Below, piece by piece: positions 25,272 to 34,850 of a stretch of DNA of 64,000 nt. Source of the stretch: Gottfriedia luciferensis (GTDB taxonomy: Bacteria; Bacillota; Bacilli; Bacillales; Bacillaceae_G). Location of the stretch: assembly GCF_001712755.1 (NCBI RefSeq), contig NZ_MDKC01000023.1:62001-126000 (forward strand), read 5' to 3'. Made by a program: the position numbers and the translations under genes. Below the pieces are notes generated by a model. That model saw only the letters and a program-made list of their open reading frames with translations. It made no database searches and had not been told where the DNA came from. Numbering within the stretch: the first letter of the stretch is position 1; every line of letters begins with the position of its first letter.

Positions 25272-26633
25272 TTAGATGACACTTTTTGAGAAGAATTCTT
25301 CATAAATAACTTGCACTGCTTTTTTCTCATCGAATGATTTTACTCCAAACATCATACTTACTTCTGAAGAACCTTGGTTTATCATTTCAATATTTATTCC
25401 CGCATTTGCTAATGCTTTACTCGCTCTTGCAGTAGTACCAACATTATGACGCATCCCCTCGCCTACTAACATGATCAAGGCAAGATCTCTTTCAACGACC
25501 ACATGGTCTGCATCTAATTCATCATGAATCCGATTAATAATTTGGCATTCTAATTCAACTGGTAATTGATTTTGGCGAATAATAATTGAGATATCGTCGA
25601 TTCCACTTGGCTGATGCTCATATGAAATCTGATTCTCCTCAAGTATTTGCAATAATTTACGCCCAAATCCTATTTCTCGGTTCATTAAATACTTGCTTAT
25701 ATAAATACTACAAAATCCATTATCACTCGCAATCCCAATTAAAGGACCGTTTGATAACGTACGTTCCTTAACAATTCGTGAACCAGGAGCAGTTGGATTA
25801 TTCGTATTTTTAATGTTTACTGGAATTCCAGCTTGAAAGGCAGGGATCAATGCTTCGTCATGAAATACGTTAAAGCCTGCATAAGATAACTCCCTCATTT
25901 CTCGATAAGTTAATTCTTTTATTTCCTTTGGATTATGAATAATCGCAGGATTTACAGAAAAAACTGCATCAACATCAGTAAAGTTTTCATATAAAGTAGC
26001 TTTTACTCCGTTGGCAACAACAGAACCAGTAATATCTGAGCCACTGCGAGAAAATGTAACGATATGTCCTTCTTCTGAATAGCCAAAAAATCCTGGGAAA
26101 ATAAGAATCCCAGATTTTTTTCTCAATTCAAATAACTTCTCATAGCTTTTCGCTAAAACTTGAGCATGTCCTGGTTCATTTGTAACAAACAAACCTGCTT
26201 CTTTTGGATTAATATAACTTGCCTCAAGTTCTTTTAACTGAAAATATGACGCTACTAATCTGGCACAATTATCTTCCCCACATGCCATAACAGCATCCAT
26301 ATATCTTGCAGGGTGATCCTTTTTACTACTTAAAGAAAGTTCGATACCTAGTGAAATTTCATTCGTAATATCCTCAGATAAACCTAATCCATTGGCAATT
26401 TCAGAATACCTTTGAATAATTTGATTGAATTCCTTCGAATAATCCTTTCCCTGTAGAGAAAGTTGTGCGCAACTAATTAGTAAATCGGTAACTTTGATAT
26501 CATCTGGAAATCTTTTACCTGGTGCAGATACAACGATAATTTTACGTTCAACATCTGATGTAACAATCTGAAATACTTTTTCAATTTGTTCCGAAGTGGC
26601 TAATGAAGACCCACCAAATTTTACGATTTTCAT
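25272..26633 (-). CDS. thrD: Aspartate kinase (YclM/ThrD type)
   Basis: 453 aa. The kinase domain starts MKIVKFGGSSLAT and has GSDITGSVVANG and the FTDVDAVFSVNP Asp block. Two ACT domains follow from about residue 300 (the second has LIMLVGEGMRHNVG and INIEMINQGSSEVS). It makes aspartyl phosphate for threonine/lysine/methionine synthesis. The single-chain form with an N-terminal KFGGSS and this length is the YclM type. No lysine riboswitch or T-box was seen upstream, so control is probably allosteric. Confidence 0.9.
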   Translation of the reverse strand: MKIVKFGGSSLATSEQIEKVFQIVTSDVERKIIVVSAPGKRFPDDIKVTDLLISCAQLSLQGKDYSKEFNQIIQRYSEIANGLGLSEDITNEISLGIELSLSSKKDHPARYMDAVMACGEDNCARLVASYFQLKELEASYINPKEAGLFVTNEPGHAQVLAKSYEKLFELRKKSGILIFPGFFGYSEEGHIVTFSRSGSDITGSVVANGVKATLYENFTDVDAVFSVNPAIIHNPKEIKELTYREMRELSYAGFNVFHDEALIPAFQAGIPVNIKNTNNPTAPGSRIVKERTLSNGPLIGIASDNGFCSIYISKYLMNREIGFGRKLLQILEENQISYEHQPSGIDDISIIIRQNQLPVELECQIINRIHDELDADHVVVERDLALIMLVGEGMRHNVGTTARASKALANAGINIEMINQGSSEVSMMFGVKSFDEKKAVQVIYEEFFSKSVI

Positions 26634-27072
26634 TTTTATTACCCCTAATTTAGTTAATTTTCAGTTAAAAATAATGTTACAATTATCCTCCTTATGTGAG
26701 AAAAAATCAACACCATTTATTAAGTTTTTTGGGGAATTTTAGTATGTTACAAAACGAATTTGATAAAGTTGTGGGTATTTATTCATTCCACTGAAAAGAA
26801 TGGCCGTAGATTATTTAAGGAGTTTAGGCTTATAAAAGTAAGGAATTAAATGCAGGTAATAAGGAAAGCAAGGGTAAAGGTATATTAAAGACATTATTAC
26901 CCTTTTGTCCATCCTGTTCTACTTTTGTATTACTGTTGATCAATTTTAATTATTGTATAAAAATGCAATTAAAAATAATATTAAAAATATTTAATAATTA
27001 ATAAAAAAGAATACGAACAAAAAATAGCGATAATCATAAGAAATCTCCCTATTTTAGTAAATAAGGAGCTTT
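26634..27072. other. Gene-free region between the aspartokinase and the histidine kinase
   Basis: About 440 bp. The part nearest the aspartokinase holds its leader. A short Met-initiated frame near 26743 stops after 16 codons. The hairpin near 27044-27069 is described separately. No conserved RNA element was recognised. Confidence 0.5.
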
Positions 27073-27076
27073 TTAT
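27044..27076. terminator. Weak terminator between the histidine kinase and the aspartokinase leader
   Basis: CTCC-TATTT / AAATA-GGAG stem with loop TAGT and one mismatch. It is T-rich after the stem on the plus strand (CTTTTTATG) and less so on the minus strand. Confidence 0.45.
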
Positions 27077-28437
27077 GATAAATCTAGTAATACAATGAAA
27101 TTTGTATACTCGTTTTCTATACTTGATACTGATATCGTCCCACCTAAACGATTTGTTATTGACTGAGCGATTGATAAACCAAGTCCATAGCCTTCCGTTT
27201 TTTTTGCTCTTGATGGATCAGAACGGTAGAATCGATCAAATACTTTTGGCAAATCTTTGGCAGGAATACCATTGCCACTATTTTTAATAGCAAACTTCAC
27301 TTGCCGTTTTAATTTAGTAAGTGTTACTTCAATCTGTCCATGTTCATTCGTATATTTAATTGCATTATCAAATAATATAATCATTAACTGCTTAATTTTG
27401 TCTGGATCACTTTCTATCATAAGATTCGTTTCAATGGAATGCTTTAATATAATTTTCTTTTCCTTCAATACCGTTTCCATTGATATCATTACTTCATGTA
27501 GTTCCTTACTGAGATCAAAATGCTTTAGATTAATTTCATCAATTGCTTCTTCCATTTTAGTTAAAGTTAATAGGCTATTTATTAGTTTTGTCATACGATC
27601 GGAGCCAACTTTTATATGATTGAACCATTTTTGCTGATTTTCAATTGTTTCTTCCTTATGTGCCATAAGCACATCATAATTCGCATTAATAATAGCTAAA
27701 GGTGTCTTTAATTCATGTGATGCATCTGTTACAAACTGATTTTGCTTTTTCCAAGCTTCAGCAATAGGTTCAATTGCTCGATTTGCAAAATAACGACTAA
27801 TAAAATAAATAACAAAAAGCGTGATTAGCCCAACACTTATTAATGTTGTTAGAAGTTTAAATAATGCTTTATGAGACTCGGTAACATCTAGAAAATTTAT
27901 TAAAGTCACTTTATTAATAATTTGTGGTTGTTCATTCATTTGATTAACAATCATTTCTGCTGGTTTGATTACATACTGCCACTTTTTCCCATCCAAAGTG
28001 AAAGTTGAAAAGTTTTTTTTATTTTCCAAAGCAATTTCTGTAGCTTTTTTAAATGTCTCCGTAGGCATTGAAATAAATGAGTGACCTTCAATAACATTTC
28101 CAGTTGAATCGACTTCTACACTAAAAGACACTGAATCTCCAAGAGAAATTTTTTGTGTTACAATTCCACCTTTACCAATTATATTCGTTATTTCTTTCTT
28201 TGTTTCGACCTTACCTTTTATATCATTATTATTTTTCAACTCAGAACCTATTTCTTTATTTTTTATCTCTCTTTGAATCGTAATTAGTTTTTCAGTCTGT
28301 GCATCTAGCTTTTTTTTATTTTCATTTTGAATATTGTTGTAAGTCATTATATAGATGATTGTAAAAGCCACAACCATTACTAATGAAATAACCGACATAT
28401 TAATAAGGAGAAATTTATTTCGAAGTTTCTTAAACAT
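27073..28437 (-). CDS. Sensor histidine kinase, two-component system
   Basis: 454 aa. Two membrane helices (residues about 10-32 and 195-215) bracket an extracytoplasmic domain of about 160 residues rich in Lys and Asn. HisKA box SHELKTPLAIINANYDVL, N box FDNAIKYT, G boxes NSGNGIPAKDLPKVFDRFYR and GYGLGLSIAQS. It overlaps the response regulator gene by a few bases, so the two are cotranscribed. The ligand is unknown. The secreted Asp-box protein encoded immediately upstream is a candidate partner or target. Confidence 0.92.
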   Translation of the reverse strand: MFKKLRNKFLLINMSVISLVMVVAFTIIYIMTYNNIQNENKKKLDAQTEKLITIQREIKNKEIGSELKNNNDIKGKVETKKEITNIIGKGGIVTQKISLGDSVSFSVEVDSTGNVIEGHSFISMPTETFKKATEIALENKKNFSTFTLDGKKWQYVIKPAEMIVNQMNEQPQIINKVTLINFLDVTESHKALFKLLTTLISVGLITLFVIYFISRYFANRAIEPIAEAWKKQNQFVTDASHELKTPLAIINANYDVLMAHKEETIENQQKWFNHIKVGSDRMTKLINSLLTLTKMEEAIDEINLKHFDLSKELHEVMISMETVLKEKKIILKHSIETNLMIESDPDKIKQLMIILFDNAIKYTNEHGQIEVTLTKLKRQVKFAIKNSGNGIPAKDLPKVFDRFYRSDPSRAKKTEGYGLGLSIAQSITNRLGGTISVSSIENEYTNFIVLLDLS

Positions 28438-29134
28438 ATTTTTCCCCAGCTTTACCAGCTTTACCAGTTTTCAAAAAATAACCTGCACCTCGAACCGTTC
28501 CAATGGAAACACTTGATTCAACTTGTCTTAGTTTTTTTCGTAAAAGTGATACTTGTACCTCAACATGACGGTCATCTGTGTCTGTGTCGTAACCCCATAG
28601 CTTCTCGATAATTGTTTCTTTTGAACTAATTGCATCTTTTCGGTTAATAAGCATTTCCAATAGTTGAAATTCTTTTAAAGTCAACTTAACTTCATAATCT
28701 CCACAGCATAAAACTAACATCTTTTGATTAAGCGAAATATCTTCATATGTAAGAATACCATCTCTTATTAATTCTGTTTTTCGTCGCCCTAATGCTCTTA
28801 GTCGAGCTAATAGTTCATCCGTATGGAATGGTTTAGCTAAATAATCATCTGCACCGCTGTCTAAACCTCGTATTTTATCAGTAATATCCCCCTTAGCTGT
28901 CAACAAAATGACAGGAGTCTTGATGCCATTATTTCGTAATTCAATTAAAACTTCGATGCCATCTATTTTTGGTAGCATGATATCAAGAATAATAATGTCA
29001 TATATATTTGAAAGTCCACAATCTAGTCCAAACTCACCATCACTGGCTAAATCAACACTATAGTGATTCTTCCTTAATACTTGTGCTATCGCTTCAGCAA
29101 TATAAATTTCATCTTCAACCATTAATATTCTCAT
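28430..29134 (-). CDS. OmpR-family response regulator
   Basis: 234 aa from MRILMVEDEIYIAEAIAQVL; the ATG at 29134 has AGAGG 10 nt upstream. Receiver domain with the acidic pair in VEDE, the phospho-acceptor in IIILDIMLPKIDG and the Lys in YLAKPFH. A C-terminal winged helix follows (about 130-230) with LTLKEFQLLEMLI and KLRQVESSVSIGTVRGAGY. Cognate of the kinase gene that overlaps its 3' end. An 11-bp direct repeat at 30042 is a plausible binding site. Confidence 0.93.
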   Translation of the reverse strand: MRILMVEDEIYIAEAIAQVLRKNHYSVDLASDGEFGLDCGLSNIYDIIILDIMLPKIDGIEVLIELRNNGIKTPVILLTAKGDITDKIRGLDSGADDYLAKPFHTDELLARLRALGRRKTELIRDGILTYEDISLNQKMLVLCCGDYEVKLTLKEFQLLEMLINRKDAISSKETIIEKLWGYDTDTDDRHVEVQVSLLRKKLRQVESSVSIGTVRGAGYFLKTGKAGKAGEKYV

Positions 29135-29279
29135 AATAAACAAACCTCTTTACTTTGGATTCATTTTATCCGAAGCATCTCCAACAAGTGAGCTGTACAC
29201 TTCTCATTCGTTAGAGATGCTCTAAGTATTTTCTGCTGTGACTAAAATCGTTTATGTCTCAGTTAGATGTCGCTATTCA

Positions 29280-29975
29280 TTAATCAATTTTTTTTTTGAC
29301 AATAATCGAACCATCTTCATTTTTTTTAATTGTTACTCCATCAGGGGCTTTCTCAGTCCAAGTTTTACCTCCATCTATAGAAAACTTCACTTTTCCATTT
29401 TCTTTTTTCGTCATAAACGGTTTTTTCAATTCTGGCTCACCATTAATCCATGTTTTGCCACCGTCTTTTGAGAATTTAGCTATACCATTTTCTTTTTTAA
29501 CAATCAACTTTTCTTTCATCATAACTGATTTATCGTCTTTTTCTACTATTTTAAAATTATCTGGAGTTTTTTCACTCCATGTCTTTCCACCGTCTTTTGA
29601 GAACTTAAGCTTTCCATCTTCTTTCTTTACCATCACACCTCCAGAAGGTGTCGCTTTTGAATCACGAAAAATAAATGATTTTTTTCCATCAACATCTTGA
29701 ATTACTTTTCCTTTTTCAGGAGCACCTGGAATCCAAGTCTTTCCATCATCCATTGAGTGACTAATTACACCATTTTCATTTTTAACTAACATTTTAGTTC
29801 TAATTTTCTCACTTAGTTGAGTAACAGAAACTTGATTATGTTTTGTTTGGGATCCATCATTATTTGCAGCATATGCAGCGCCTGATCCAATACATAGAAC
29901 TAACGCGCCACAAACCGATGCTGCAACTGCCTTCTTTTTTGTTGTATTTAACAGCTTATAAATTTTTTCTTGCAT
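29280..29975 (-). CDS. Secreted Asp-box (BNR) repeat protein, function unknown
   Basis: 231 aa. A signal peptide covers residues about 1-37 (KKKAVAASVCGALVLCIG, then GSGAAYA). The mature part has four Asp-box motifs, HSMDDGKTW (73-81), FSKDGGKTW (125-133), FSKDGGKTW (168-176) and FSIDGGKTW (198-206), each preceded by a KK-(E/D)-NG-K type strand. Asp boxes occur in sialidase-like beta-propellers, but only four short repeats are present, so an open or small beta structure is likely. No catalytic residues can be named. It lies 145 bp upstream of the response regulator gene. Confidence 0.82.
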   Translation of the reverse strand: MQEKIYKLLNTTKKKAVAASVCGALVLCIGSGAAYAANNDGSQTKHNQVSVTQLSEKIRTKMLVKNENGVISHSMDDGKTWIPGAPEKGKVIQDVDGKKSFIFRDSKATPSGGVMVKKEDGKLKFSKDGGKTWSEKTPDNFKIVEKDDKSVMMKEKLIVKKENGIAKFSKDGGKTWINGEPELKKPFMTKKENGKVKFSIDGGKTWTEKAPDGVTIKKNEDGSIIVKKKID

Positions 29976-30274
29976 TTTTATTTCCTCCTAAATTCAAATT
30001 TATGTAAGCAGCTGACTTACAATAATAATAGTAGTAAACAGACCTTTAACGAACCTTTAACGGTTATATATTTCTTAAATTTGCTTTTATATTTTGCTAG
30101 CTATTGTCTATAGCTTGCTTTTAATACACTGCTCAATACTTTTATTTTCCTTGGGAGTGGATTGATCATCTGTTTTTAAATTTAACTGAAAATTCACACT
30201 GAAGTAAAGAAGCTTTAACAATCCTTCCCTATGCTTAGTAAGTAACCTACTAGCAAATTAGGAGGGCGAATATA
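29976..30274. other. Divergent intergenic region, Asp-box gene / 5'-nucleotidase gene
   Basis: About 300 bp with the 11-bp direct repeat, a GTAAG...CTTAC dyad near 30004-30020 and an AGCTAT...ATAGCT dyad near 30103-30118. No gene. Confidence 0.5.
30042..30063. promoter_or_regulatory. 11-bp direct repeat upstream of the Asp-box gene
   Basis: ACCTTTAACGA followed directly by ACCTTTAACGG, 10 of 11 bases identical. An 11-bp period matches the helical repeat bound by OmpR-family dimers. It lies about 67 bp upstream of the Asp-box gene start and about 210 bp upstream of the divergent 5'-nucleotidase gene. The regulator at 28430 is the obvious candidate. Confidence 0.45.
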
Positions 30275-31903
30275 TTGAATTGGAACGCATTGAAAAAAGC
30301 AGTTCTTGCTTTTGTTCTTACGACTACATTATCTGCAGGAGTATTTATGGCTTCAAGTAAACCGGCTGCTAGAAACATTCCTCTTAACACCAAGAAAGAT
30401 AAGAACCGTTTCATTCAAGTACAATTACTTGGCATTAATGATTTTCATGGACAATTAGATACGACTCGAAAATTTAACGGCAGGAATGTTGGCGGGGCAG
30501 AATATCTTTCTGCATATTTAAATCAAAAGAAAAAGGAAAACAAAAATACTATTTTAGTTCATGCAGGTGACATGGTTGGTGGAAGTCCTCCGATTTCTTC
30601 ATTTCTTAAGGATGAACCTACAATTGAAGTATTAAACAAGATGGGTTTTGACTATGGGACTCTAGGAAACCATGAATTCGATCGTGGTGTGGATGAAATG
30701 ATGAGATTGATTCAAGGAGGTAATGACTCAAAAAATGGTTATTTTACTGGGGCAAATTTCCCGTATTTATGCGCCAACGTAATCGACAATCATACAGGTA
30801 AGACCATTCTGCCTCCATACAGTATAAAAAATATTAATGGCGTACCGATTGGATTTATCGGCGTCGTTATAAAAGATACGCCAAAGATTGCACCACCAAA
30901 TAAAACAGATGGCGTAAAGTTTATTGATGAAGTAAAAGCAATCAATAATTCAGTAAAAACACTTAAAAAACAAGGGGTAAAAACAATCGTAGTGCTGGCA
31001 CATAATGGTGGAAATCAGTCCAAAGCAAATGAAAATGCGACAGGTGAAATCGTTAGAATGGCAAAAAAAATGGATGATGAAGTTGACGTAATAATCTCTG
31101 GACATACCCATACTTACCTTAACAAAGAAGTAGACGGAAAGCTGATTGTTCAATCCTACTCTTATGGAATATCTTTCTCCGACATTCAGTTAACAATTGA
31201 TCCTAATACGAAAGATATTGTAGACAAAAAGGCAAGTATAAAGATGGTCTATCAAGATGAAATTAAACCAGATCCTGAAATAAAGAAAATGATACAAACT
31301 TATGAATCTAAAATTGCCCCAATCGTAAATAAAGTTGTTGGAAAAGCTGCAAATGACATTTTAAGCAAGAAGAATCATAATGGAGAATCTAGTTTAGGAA
31401 ATATGATTGCAGATTCACAACGACTTGCAATGAACTCTGATTTCGCATTTATGAACTTTAGTGGGATACGTGCTGATCTTCCAAAAGGGGATGTTACTTT
31501 GGACGAATTGTTCACGATTCAACCATTTAAAATTAAACTCGTTAAAATGACACTAACTGGTGAACAAATCCGGGAACTTCTCAATCAGCAATGGCAGGAA
31601 CATGATAGTGTTCGGATACTACAAATATCAGGTTTAAAATATACTTGGGATAACACGAAAGATTCTGGTCAAAAAGTGATTAAGATCATGCGAACAGATG
31701 GTACCCCGATTAACCCACAAACTAGTTATACGGTCACTACTAATAGCTATCTTGCAAATGGCGGTGACAATTTCTCTATATTTCTATCAGGTATAAATAA
31801 AGTAGAAGGTCCAACAGACTTTGATGCATTTGAAGATTATGTGAAGGAACAAAAGCAACCATTGGTCCAGGCATTTGATGGTCGGATTAATCGGATTAAA
31901 TAG
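30275..31903 (+). CDS. Secreted bifunctional metallophosphatase/5'-nucleotidase
   Basis: 542 aa, TTG start set by AGGAGGG upstream. Signal peptide (residues about 1-35). Metallophosphatase domain (about 45-290) with GINDFHGQ, HAGDMVGGSPP, GNHEFDRG, VVLAHNGG and SGHTHTY. 5'-nucleotidase C-terminal domain (about 340-520) with SSLGNMIADSQRLA and NFSGIRADLPKG. It dephosphorylates nucleotides outside the cell for nucleoside or phosphate recovery. It is shorter than YfkN. A terminator follows. Confidence 0.93.
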   Translation: MNWNALKKAVLAFVLTTTLSAGVFMASSKPAARNIPLNTKKDKNRFIQVQLLGINDFHGQLDTTRKFNGRNVGGAEYLSAYLNQKKKENKNTILVHAGDMVGGSPPISSFLKDEPTIEVLNKMGFDYGTLGNHEFDRGVDEMMRLIQGGNDSKNGYFTGANFPYLCANVIDNHTGKTILPPYSIKNINGVPIGFIGVVIKDTPKIAPPNKTDGVKFIDEVKAINNSVKTLKKQGVKTIVVLAHNGGNQSKANENATGEIVRMAKKMDDEVDVIISGHTHTYLNKEVDGKLIVQSYSYGISFSDIQLTIDPNTKDIVDKKASIKMVYQDEIKPDPEIKKMIQTYESKIAPIVNKVVGKAANDILSKKNHNGESSLGNMIADSQRLAMNSDFAFMNFSGIRADLPKGDVTLDELFTIQPFKIKLVKMTLTGEQIRELLNQQWQEHDSVRILQISGLKYTWDNTKDSGQKVIKIMRTDGTPINPQTSYTVTTNSYLANGGDNFSIFLSGINKVEGPTDFDAFEDYVKEQKQPLVQAFDGRINRIK

Positions 31904-31972
31904 ATTTTTAGAAGGTCCAAAAACTCGGTTTCATTTTGTTAAGATTCTATATAACTATTCGGAAATACGCCA

Positions 31973-32008
31973 TAAAAAAAGTTCCCTTCGATGAGGGAAC
32001 TTTTTTGA
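31973..32008. terminator. Bidirectional terminator between the 5'-nucleotidase gene and gcvPB
   Basis: GTTCCCT / AGGGAAC stem with loop TCGATG, A7 before and T6 after the stem. Convergent genes. Confidence 0.9.
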
Positions 32009-32009
32009 T

Positions 32010-33467
32010 TTATGCTTTAATATAACGTAATACAGGTTTACGAGCTGCTAAAGTTTCGTCAAGACGACTTACAACAGTTGTATGTGGAGCCTCTTGTACG
32101 ATTTCTGGATTTTCTTCAGCTTCTTTAGCAATTGTAATCATTGCATCGATGAACGCATCTAAAGTTTCTTTCGATTCTGTTTCAGTTGGTTCAATCATGA
32201 TACACTCTTCCACGTTTAATGGGAAGTAGATTGTTGGTGGGTGGTAGCCAAAGTCTAATAGGCGTTTAGCAATATCTAAAGTACGAACACCTAATTTCTT
32301 TTGACGTTTTCCACTTAAAACGAACTCATGCTTACAATGACGATCGAATGGTAGATCGAAATGAGGCTCTAAACGACGCATCATGTAGTTAGCGTTTAAT
32401 ACCGCATCTTCAGTTACTTGTTTTAATCCTTCAGGACCCATTGAACGAATATAAGTATATGCTCTTACATTAATTCCAAAGTTTCCGAAGAAAGGTTTAA
32501 CACGACCAATTGTTTCTGGACGGTCTGAATTTAATACGTACTTATCTCCAACCTTCTCAACGATTGGTGCTGGTAAGTAAGGAATTAAATCTGCTTTAAC
32601 TCCAACAGGACCAGAACCAGGACCACCTCCACCGTGAGGACCAGTGAATGTTTTATGAAGATTTAAGTGAACTACGTCAAATCCCATGTCTCCTGGGCGT
32701 GCTTTACTTAATACAGCATTTAAGTTTGCTCCATCATAGTAAACTTTACCACCAGCAGCGTGGATGATCTCAGAGATTTCATAAATATCTTCTTCGAAAA
32801 GACCTAATGTATTAGGGTTTGTAAGCATTAATGCTGCAACATTTTCATCAACAACACGACGTAAATCATCTAAGTCAACTAAGCCTTTTTCATTTGATTT
32901 AACCGTGATTGTTTCGAAACCTGCAACAGTTGCTGATGCTGGGTTTGTACCATGAGCAGAGTCAGGTACGATTACTTTAGTACGGTTGAAGTCACCACGG
33001 CTTTCGTGATAAGCACGGATAATCATTAATCCAGTCCACTCACCATGTGCACCTGCAGCTGGTTGTAAAGTCACTTCATCCATTCCAGTAATTTCTTTTA
33101 ATTCTTGTTGAAGCTCATGCATTAATTCTAATGCACCTTGAACAGTATACTCATCTTGAAGTGGATGAATATGCGCAAAACCTGGAATACGAGCTACAGC
33201 TTCGTTAATTTTTGGATTGTATTTCATCGTACATGATCCAAGTGGATAAAACCCTGAATCTAAACCATGATTACGTTTAGATAACGCAGTATAATGGCGC
33301 ATTAAATCTAATTCAGAAACCTCTGGTAATTCCGCTTTTTCTTTACGGATATAAGCACTTGGGATAACTTCATTAATATCAATTTCTTCTACATCCATTG
33401 TAGGAAGACTATATGCAATACGACCTTCTTTACTTATCTCAAAAACTAACGGTTGATCCTTCAGCAT
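32010..33467 (-). CDS. gcvPB: Glycine dehydrogenase (decarboxylating) subunit 2
   Basis: 485 aa PLP enzyme, C-terminal-type half of glycine decarboxylase. The PLP lysine lies in [32 protein letters not shown] and [13 protein letters not shown] are family blocks. With GcvPA it forms the P-protein that decarboxylates glycine and loads the lipoyl arm of GcvH. It overlaps the end of gcvPA by 29 bp. Confidence 0.97.
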   Translation of the reverse strand: MLKDQPLVFEISKEGRIAYSLPTMDVEEIDINEVIPSAYIRKEKAELPEVSELDLMRHYTALSKRNHGLDSGFYPLGSCTMKYNPKINEAVARIPGFAHIHPLQDEYTVQGALELMHELQQELKEITGMDEVTLQPAAGAHGEWTGLMIIRAYHESRGDFNRTKVIVPDSAHGTNPASATVAGFETITVKSNEKGLVDLDDLRRVVDENVAALMLTNPNTLGLFEEDIYEISEIIHAAGGKVYYDGANLNAVLSKARPGDMGFDVVHLNLHKTFTGPHGGGGPGSGPVGVKADLIPYLPAPIVEKVGDKYVLNSDRPETIGRVKPFFGNFGINVRAYTYIRSMGPEGLKQVTEDAVLNANYMMRRLEPHFDLPFDRHCKHEFVLSGKRQKKLGVRTLDIAKRLLDFGYHPPTIYFPLNVEECIMIEPTETESKETLDAFIDAMITIAKEAEENPEIVQEAPHTTVVSRLDETLAARKPVLRYIKA

Positions 33468-34824
33468 GTTGAATCCCCTTTCCGTCTACTAATAATGCTA
33501 ATTCTTCTACAAATGTATCAATATGTTGTTTAGAACGTAATTCAGTTACTGCGATTAACATATGATTTTCCATAGTAGGTTCAACTTTTGCTAAGTCATA
33601 ACCACCGATAATTTTCTTAGTAAATAATTGTTTATTGATTTCAAAGACATTTTGTTTTACATCAATTACAAGTTCGTTGAATGCAGCACCTTCAAATACA
33701 ACCGAGATACCGTTTTCAATTAATTTTTTCTTCATATATTGAGTACGAGAAATGTTCTGCATTGCCATCTCTACAGCACCATTTTTACCAAGAGCTGTCA
33801 TTGCAACAGAAGCTGCTAATGCATTAAGCGCTTGGTTAGAACAAATATTTGAAGTCGCTTTATCACGACGGATATGTTGCTCGCGAGCTTGAAGTGTTAA
33901 TACAAATCCACGACGACCTTCTCCATCAACAGTTTGCCCTACTAAACGACCTGGCATTTTACGCATTAATTTAGATGTTGTAGCGAAGTATCCACAGTGA
34001 GGTCCACCAAATTGAGTTGGAATACCAAATGTTTGAGCATCACCTGCAACGATATCCGCTCCGAATTCACCTGGAGGAGTTAAAGCTGCTAATGCTAATG
34101 GGTTACTTGAAACAACGAATAAACTTTTACCAGTATGTGCAATTGGTTCGATTTCAGCTAATTCTTCTACTTGTCCATAGAAGTTAGGATATTGAACAAC
34201 AACACATGCTACATTGTCATTCATTTCATTTTTTAATTCTTCGATATCAGTTCTTCCATCTTTAATGCCAATTTCAACTACCTCTAAATGTTGACCTTTT
34301 GCATAAGATAAGATAACTTCACGTGATTGTGGATGAACACCTTTTGAAACTAAAATACGTTTTTTACCATTGTGACCTGCTGCTAAAGTAGTTGCCTCTG
34401 CTAAAGAAGTACCACCGTCATACATTGACGAGTTTGCCACATCCATACCAGTTAATTCACAAATCATTGTTTGGAATTCAAAGATTGCTTGAAGCTCACC
34501 TTGAGAAATCTCAGGTTGATATGGTGTATAAGCAGTATAAAACTCTGAACGGGAAATAACATGATCTACAACTGTTGGTAAATAATGATCATAAACACCA
34601 GCACCTAAGAAAGAAACATACTCTCTTAAGTTAGCGTTTTTCTTTGCTAATTCGCTTAACTCCTGAATTAAATCGGTTTCAGATTTTGCCTTTTTAATGT
34701 TTAATAAGCCATTAAAACGAACTTTTTCAGGAATATCACTAAATAATTCATCAACTGATGAAACACCTACTACTTTTAACATCTCTTGACGATCTTGCTC
34801 TGTCATTGGTAAATAACGATGCAT
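33439..34824 (-). CDS. gcvPA: Glycine dehydrogenase (decarboxylating) subunit 1
   Basis: 461 aa, N-terminal-type half of the P-protein. [14 protein letters not shown] opens the protein. [27 protein letters not shown] and [12 protein letters not shown] are the glycine-decarboxylase blocks. It is the partner of GcvPB and lacks the PLP lysine. It sits between gcvT and gcvPB, cotranscribed. Confidence 0.97.
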   Translation of the reverse strand: MHRYLPMTEQDRQEMLKVVGVSSVDELFSDIPEKVRFNGLLNIKKAKSETDLIQELSELAKKNANLREYVSFLGAGVYDHYLPTVVDHVISRSEFYTAYTPYQPEISQGELQAIFEFQTMICELTGMDVANSSMYDGGTSLAEATTLAAGHNGKKRILVSKGVHPQSREVILSYAKGQHLEVVEIGIKDGRTDIEELKNEMNDNVACVVVQYPNFYGQVEELAEIEPIAHTGKSLFVVSSNPLALAALTPPGEFGADIVAGDAQTFGIPTQFGGPHCGYFATTSKLMRKMPGRLVGQTVDGEGRRGFVLTLQAREQHIRRDKATSNICSNQALNALAASVAMTALGKNGAVEMAMQNISRTQYMKKKLIENGISVVFEGAAFNELVIDVKQNVFEINKQLFTKKIIGGYDLAKVEPTMENHMLIAVTELRSKQHIDTFVEELALLVDGKGIQHAEGSTVSF

Positions 34825-34850
34825 TAAGGTAATCCCCTTTCTCCCCCTAG

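Noticed and set aside
26634-26760. Lysine riboswitch or T-box before the aspartokinase gene
   Set aside because: No lysine aptamer or T-box core sequence is visible, and the spacing and hairpins expected of either are absent.
13147-31972. Genomic island or prophage
   Set aside because: No integrase, phage genes, tRNA flank or compositional shift seen; the genes are ordinary metabolic and signalling genes.
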